From positions 1 through 9,425 of the forward strand of contig URSE01000039.1 of assembly GCA_900550455.1 (NCBI GenBank): a stretch of DNA of 9,425 nucleotides, read 5' to 3'. Below, piece after piece: positions 6,745 to 9,425 of this stretch. The position numbers were made by a program, and so were the translations under genes. Positions within the stretch are counted from its first letter, which is position 1. Each line of letters opens with the position of its first letter. The stretch is from an uncultured Veillonella sp. GTDB taxonomy: Bacteria; Bacillota; Negativicutes; Veillonellales; Veillonellaceae. The notes beneath the pieces are model-generated. The model saw nothing but the letters and a program-made list of their open reading frames with translations, made no database searches and was not told the DNA's origin.

Positions 6745-7482
6745 ATGGAAAATTATATTGTAGGCCGTAATGCCGTGAAGGAAGCCTTACGGGGCGATCG
6801 GTCTGTACAAAGACTCTTAGTGGCTGAAGATAAGGCTCAAAATGCCTTGCGAGACATTGTTACTATGGCTAAGAAGCAGGGGATAGAGGTTCGCTTAGTG
6901 CCACAAAAACAATTGGCTAAGTACGCGGACCAGGTTCCTCACCAAGGGGTGGTGGCCTTTGTTAATGCTATTTCCTTTAAGGACTTAGGGCAAGTTCTAC
7001 AAGAATGTCAGAATCCCGCCCCCTTATTAATCCTTACAGATGGGGTGGAGGATCCTCATAACATGGGGGCTATCATCCGAACTGCTGAGTGTATTGGTGC
7101 TACAGCCGTCTTAGTTCCTAAACGACACAATGCGCCCATCAATGCTACCGTAGCTAAAACTTCTGCTGGAGCCGTAGAGTTAGTGCCTATCGTTCAAGTG
7201 GGCAATGTTAGCCAAACCATTAAGGGCCTACAAAAGCAAGGCTTTTGGGTTATGGGTGCGCACATGGAGGGGGACCGGACCCTCTACGAAGCGGATATGA
7301 CCTTGCCAACAGTATTGGTTATAGGTAATGAAGGCAAGGGGATTAGCCGATTGGTTAAGGAAGCTTGTGACTTCTTGGTGACCATTCCTATGTATGGCAA
7401 GCTTAACTCGCTCAATGCATCTGTAGCAGCTGCTATCCTCATGTATGAGGCTGTCCGTCAACGGCAGGTTAAGTCAAGTTGA
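6745..7482 (+). CDS. rlmB: 23S rRNA 2'-O-methyltransferase, RlmB/TrmH family (YacO-like)
   Basis: SPOUT-fold, S-adenosylmethionine-dependent methyltransferase that modifies a ribose in 23S rRNA (G2251 in E. coli for RlmB). The 245-residue length is typical. An N-terminal substrate-binding domain (IVGRNAVKEAL, about 1-75, ending near PHQGVVA) precedes the catalytic domain with LTDGVEDPHNMGAIIRTAE, GNEGKGI (194-200) and NSLNASVAA (221-229), the three knot motifs. The start ATG is one base after the mrnC stop, with AAGGTG just ahead. The exact target nucleotide cannot be told from sequence; family members acting on other rRNA or tRNA sites look alike. The yacP-like nuclease gene that follows in Bacillus is missing. 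Its stop codon overlaps the -35 of the sigH promoter. Confidence 0.93.
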   Translation: MENYIVGRNAVKEALRGDRSVQRLLVAEDKAQNALRDIVTMAKKQGIEVRLVPQKQLAKYADQVPHQGVVAFVNAISFKDLGQVLQECQNPAPLLILTDGVEDPHNMGAIIRTAECIGATAVLVPKRHNAPINATVAKTSAGAVELVPIVQVGNVSQTIKGLQKQGFWVMGAHMEGDRTLYEADMTLPTVLVIGNEGKGISRLVKEACDFLVTIPMYGKLNSLNASVAAAILMYEAVRQRQVKSS

Positions 7483-7507
7483 TAATGTAACATAAATCCA
7501 CTATAAT
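7479..7507 (+). promoter_or_regulatory. Near-perfect sigma-A-type promoter for sigH
   Basis: TTGATA (7479-7484; five of six) and TATAAT (7502-7507; six of six) are exactly 17 bases apart. Transcription would start near 7514, giving a short leader of about 36 bases before the sigH ATG. The -35 overlaps the rlmB stop codon. Confidence 0.8.
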
Positions 7508-7520
7508 AATTATTATGTGG
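7498..7520 (+). repeat. Imperfect inverted repeat over the sigH -10 and start point
   Basis: A perfect 14-base palindrome ATAATAATTATTAT (7503-7516) is flanked by CCAC (7498-7501) and GTGG (7517-7520), with only one extra T breaking the symmetry. It covers most of the -10 and the predicted start point, so it could be a repressor operator. As RNA it folds into a hairpin followed by GCTTTCTCTT and could help end rlmB transcripts. Confidence 0.5.
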
Positions 7521-7534
7521 GCTTTCTCTTAGTA

Positions 7535-7549
7535 AGAGGAGAAACCTCT
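7535..7549 (+). promoter_or_regulatory. Hairpin that sequesters the sigH Shine-Dalgarno
   Basis: AGAGG (7535-7539) pairs perfectly with CCTCT (7545-7549) around an AGAAA loop, ending right before ATG 7550. The Shine-Dalgarno GAGGAG (7536-7541) is mostly inside the stem. Five pairs is a modest structure that could soften translation or respond to temperature. Confidence 0.45.
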
Positions 7550-8230
7550 ATGGAACACGTTCAATCTTATAAGACGCGATACGATTTTTCTCGCATGACT
7601 GATGAAGAGGTCGTACGTATTGCACAAATGGAAAAGCGAGAGGATGCAGTAGATTTCTTGGTTAACAAGTACAAGAACTTCGTCCGTGCAAAAGCGCGCA
7701 CTTATTTCCTTGTCGGCGGTGACCGTGAGGATATCATACAAGAGGGGATGATTGGCCTTTATAAGGCAACACGGGATTACAAGTCAGGGCGTCTTGCTTC
7801 ATTTAGGGCTTTTGCAGAGCTCTGTGTGACCCGCCAAATCATCACGGCTATTAAGTCGGCCACTCGCCAAAAACACCAGGCTCTCAATAATTATGTATCC
7901 CTTAGCAAACCCGCTTATGATGATGACACTGAGCGGACCCTCTTGGAAACATTAGAGTCTTCAGAGGTTACAGATCCAGAGGAAATGTTCCTAGAAGAGG
8001 AAGAACTCCATAATCTGGAAGAGGTCATGGGCCATGTGCTCAGTGATTTAGAATGGGATGTTTTGATAGACTACCTAGATGGTGTATCCTATCAAGAAAT
8101 AGCCAATCGCACAAATCGCAGTGTTAAATCAATCGATAATGCCCTGCAACGTGTTAAACGTAAATTAGTAACATATTTAGCGTCACGGTCTGGTGCACCG
8201 GGGCATCCTAGCACAGAGGAAGGAAGATAA
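7550..8230 (+). CDS. sigH: RNA polymerase sigma-H factor (Spo0H type)
   Basis: Alternative sigma factor of the sigma-70 family; in Bacillus it drives entry into sporulation, competence and stationary-phase genes. The 226-residue product matches Bacillus SigH strongly along its length: region 2 with YKNFVRAKARTYFLVGGDREDIIQEGMIGLYKATRDY and FRAFAELCVTRQIITAIK, and region 4 with the helix-turn-helix SYQEIANRTNRSVKSIDNALQRVKRKL. The C-terminal tail (ASRSGAPGHPSTEEGR) extends beyond region 4 and its codons carry the ribosome binding site of secG. I chose ATG 7550, eight bases after GAGGAG; an in-frame GTG at 7517 lies at the predicted transcript start. It has its own strong promoter, and its ribosome binding site is in a hairpin. 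The location after rlmB is the conserved one. Whether this organism sporulates cannot be judged here. Confidence 0.95.
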   Translation: MEHVQSYKTRYDFSRMTDEEVVRIAQMEKREDAVDFLVNKYKNFVRAKARTYFLVGGDREDIIQEGMIGLYKATRDYKSGRLASFRAFAELCVTRQIITAIKSATRQKHQALNNYVSLSKPAYDDDTERTLLETLESSEVTDPEEMFLEEEELHNLEEVMGHVLSDLEWDVLIDYLDGVSYQEIANRTNRSVKSIDNALQRVKRKLVTYLASRSGAPGHPSTEEGR

Positions 8231-8232
8231 TC

Positions 8233-8466
8233 GTGCAAACAGTATTCATGGTATTAGAAGTAATCGTATCCATCTTGTTGATCATTGTAGTCTTGCTACA
8301 AGAAAGCAAAATGCAAGGTATGGGCGGTGCCGTTTCCGGTGCTGCATCGCAAACCTTTGGTGGTAAAGAACGAGGCCTACAAGGTCTTTTGAAAAAATTG
8401 ACCATCATTTTAGGTATCATCTTTGCTGTTCTTAGCTTGTTCTTGGGAGCAACCATTAACTTATAA
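8233..8466 (+). CDS. secG: SecG, preprotein translocase subunit
   Basis: Small membrane subunit of the SecYEG channel that helps SecA-driven protein export. The 77-residue product has the typical two membrane segments, about residues 3-22 (VFMVLEVIVSILLIIVVLL) and 54-74 (LTIILGIIFAVLSLFLGA), joined by a glycine-rich loop with QGMGGAVSGAASQTFGGKERG, a hallmark of the family. It starts at GTG 8233, two bases after the sigH stop, with a purine-rich Shine-Dalgarno (GAGGAAGGAAG, 8216-8226) inside the end of sigH, so the two genes are probably co-transcribed and coupled. An intrinsic terminator follows nine bases after the stop. secG followed by rnr is a common Firmicutes pairing; sigH before secG is not the Bacillus order. 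Confidence 0.95.
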   Translation: MQTVFMVLEVIVSILLIIVVLLQESKMQGMGGAVSGAASQTFGGKERGLQGLLKKLTIILGIIFAVLSLFLGATINL

Positions 8467-8474
8467 TCATCAAT

Positions 8475-8500
8475 AAGCCTGCGATTAAGCAGGCTTTTTC
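8475..8500 (+). terminator. Intrinsic terminator after secG
   Basis: AAGCCTGC (8475-8482) pairs perfectly with GCAGGCTT (8489-8496) around a GATTAA loop, and the T-run extends to 8499. It probably ends the sigH-secG transcript. No convincing promoter is visible in the remaining 32 bases before rnr, so rnr may depend on readthrough. Confidence 0.85.
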
Positions 8501-8532
8501 TGTCTTATTGTGCATAGATAGGAGGCATAGGA

Positions 8533-9425
8533 ATGAGACAAAAACTAATTCAGTATTTTAAGAGCATGAGTCCCGACTATGCCCATATCGAGGACGCTGC
8601 TTATTTTGCTCATATTAAGGGGGCTAAGGCCCTTAATTCCTTTATGCGAGAAGCTCAATACTTGGTAGATGATGGCATCTTGGAATACGGTGGGGATGAT
8701 ACTTACCGTTTTATGCCTAAGGAGTATGTGGAAGGAATTTTTAAGGGCTACCGTAAGTCCTTCGGGTTTCTCATTACGCCGCCAGGGGAAGAGGATATTT
8801 ATATAGCTGCTGAAAACCAAGGGTCTGCTATGCATAATGATAAGGTAGTGGCTAGGGTTATGCGGACTGATCGGAGAACCGGTAAAAAAGAAGGGGTCAT
8901 TATCGATATCCTAGAACGGGCTAATGAAACCATAGTCGGTACCTATGATCGCCAACGAGACTTTGGCTTTGTTATACCTGATGATGAACGGATTGGGACT
9001 GATGTCTATGTAGACCATGCCAATAACCATGGTGCTCGTTCTGGTGCCAAGGTCTTGGTCAAGTTGACTCGCTGGCCGGAAGGTGATCGCAAGCCTGAAG
9101 GAATTATTACAGATATTCTAGGCTATAAGGGGGATGCGGGCCTTGATATTTCCTGTATCATGGCGGATCACAAGATTCCTTTCCATTTCCCTCAAGAGGT
9201 TTTGGATGCAGCCGATACCATAGATACCCATATTCACGATGATAAAGATCGCTTAGACTTGCGTAAGGACCAACTCATCACCATCGATGGAGAAGATGCT
9301 AAGGACTTGGACGATGCCGTATCCCTAACAATGTTAGAGTCAGGCCTCTACCGGTTGGGTGTTCACATTGCAGATGTATCCAACTATGTTGTGTCTAATA
9401 GTCCTATCGACCGAGAAGCCTATAA
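8533..9425 (+). CDS. rnr: Ribonuclease R (3' end cut by window edge)
   Basis: Processive 3'-to-5' exoribonuclease of the RNase II/RNB family that degrades structured RNA and, with SmpB/tmRNA, messages of stalled ribosomes. The frame stays open to the right edge: 297 whole codons of an expected 700-800. Visible parts are an N-terminal winged-helix segment (about 1-65), a first cold-shock RNA-binding domain (about 70-112, KSFGFLITPPGEEDIYIA), a second one (about 135-195, RDFGFVIPDDERIGTDVYV), and the start of the catalytic RNB domain with RLDLRKDQLITIDGEDAKDLDDA, in which Asp252, 258, 260 and 261 match the E. coli metal-binding aspartates. ATG 8533 is well supported by AGGAGG (8520-8525) seven bases upstream. 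The missing part would hold the rest of RNB and the S1 domain. smpB often follows. Confidence 0.95.
   Translation, partial: MRQKLIQYFKSMSPDYAHIEDAAYFAHIKGAKALNSFMREAQYLVDDGILEYGGDDTYRFMPKEYVEGIFKGYRKSFGFLITPPGEEDIYIAAENQGSAMHNDKVVARVMRTDRRTGKKEGVIIDILERANETIVGTYDRQRDFGFVIPDDERIGTDVYVDHANNHGARSGAKVLVKLTRWPEGDRKPEGIITDILGYKGDAGLDISCIMADHKIPFHFPQEVLDAADTIDTHIHDDKDRLDLRKDQLITIDGEDAKDLDDAVSLTMLESGLYRLGVHIADVSNYVVSNSPIDREAY

Noticed and set aside
7517..7519. GTG 7517 as the sigH start
   Set aside because: It falls at the predicted transcription start, leaving no ribosome binding site; ATG 7550 has a good one.
8545..8835. 96-residue minus-strand frame near the right end
   Set aside because: It lies inside rnr, whose + strand frame is clear from its cold-shock and RNB motifs.
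1..9425. Mobile elements, CRISPR arrays, tRNA or rRNA genes, defence or toxin systems
   Set aside because: No transposase, array-like repeats, attachment sites or RNA gene signatures were seen; spacers are short and explained by promoters and hairpins.

Overview
The window is a housekeeping stretch of a Firmicutes (Bacillota) chromosome, with every gene on the + strand. The order ctsR, radA, ispD-ispF, gltX, cysS, mrnC, rlmB, sigH is the familiar Firmicutes ctsR-to-sigH neighbourhood, and secG-rnr is another common Firmicutes pair. GC looks to be in the mid-40s by eye. The ispD-ispF fusion and the thinned gene set suggest a non-Bacillus lineage; a Negativicute (Veillonella/Dialister-like) is my guess, but the sequence alone does not prove it.

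Layout. Positions 1-431 hold the 3' part of ctsR, the heat-shock repressor. A 143-base spacer follows with a GC-rich hairpin, an extended -10 promoter element and a strong intrinsic terminator just before the radA ribosome binding site. radA, ispDF and gltX (575-4630) are packed with gaps of 1-2 bases and look like one operon. A 184-base spacer (4631-4814) then carries a hairpin, a near-consensus promoter and a second terminator-like hairpin before cysS. cysS, mrnC and rlmB (4815-7482) are again packed almost end to end. A near-perfect promoter overlapping the rlmB stop starts a sigH-secG unit (7550-8466), which ends at a clear terminator. The 5' part of rnr (RNase R) runs off the right edge.

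Functions. The genes serve stress control (CtsR), DNA recombination and repair (RadA), isoprenoid precursor synthesis (IspDF), tRNA charging (GltX, CysS), rRNA maturation and methylation (MrnC, RlmB), alternative sigma-factor control (SigH), protein export (SecG) and RNA decay (RNase R). Compared with Bacillus, the expected partners mcsA-mcsB-clpC, disA, the PIN/TRAM gene, cysE and the yacP-type nuclease are missing from their usual slots, and sigH is joined to secG-rnr rather than rpmG-secE-nusG.

I found no mobile element, CRISPR array, tRNA, rRNA or clearly new system. The most interesting signals are regulatory: terminator-like hairpins between a promoter and the start codon at radA and cysS (possible attenuators), a Shine-Dalgarno hairpin and an operator-like palindrome at sigH, and a perfect internal ribosome binding site at the IspD/IspF domain junction.
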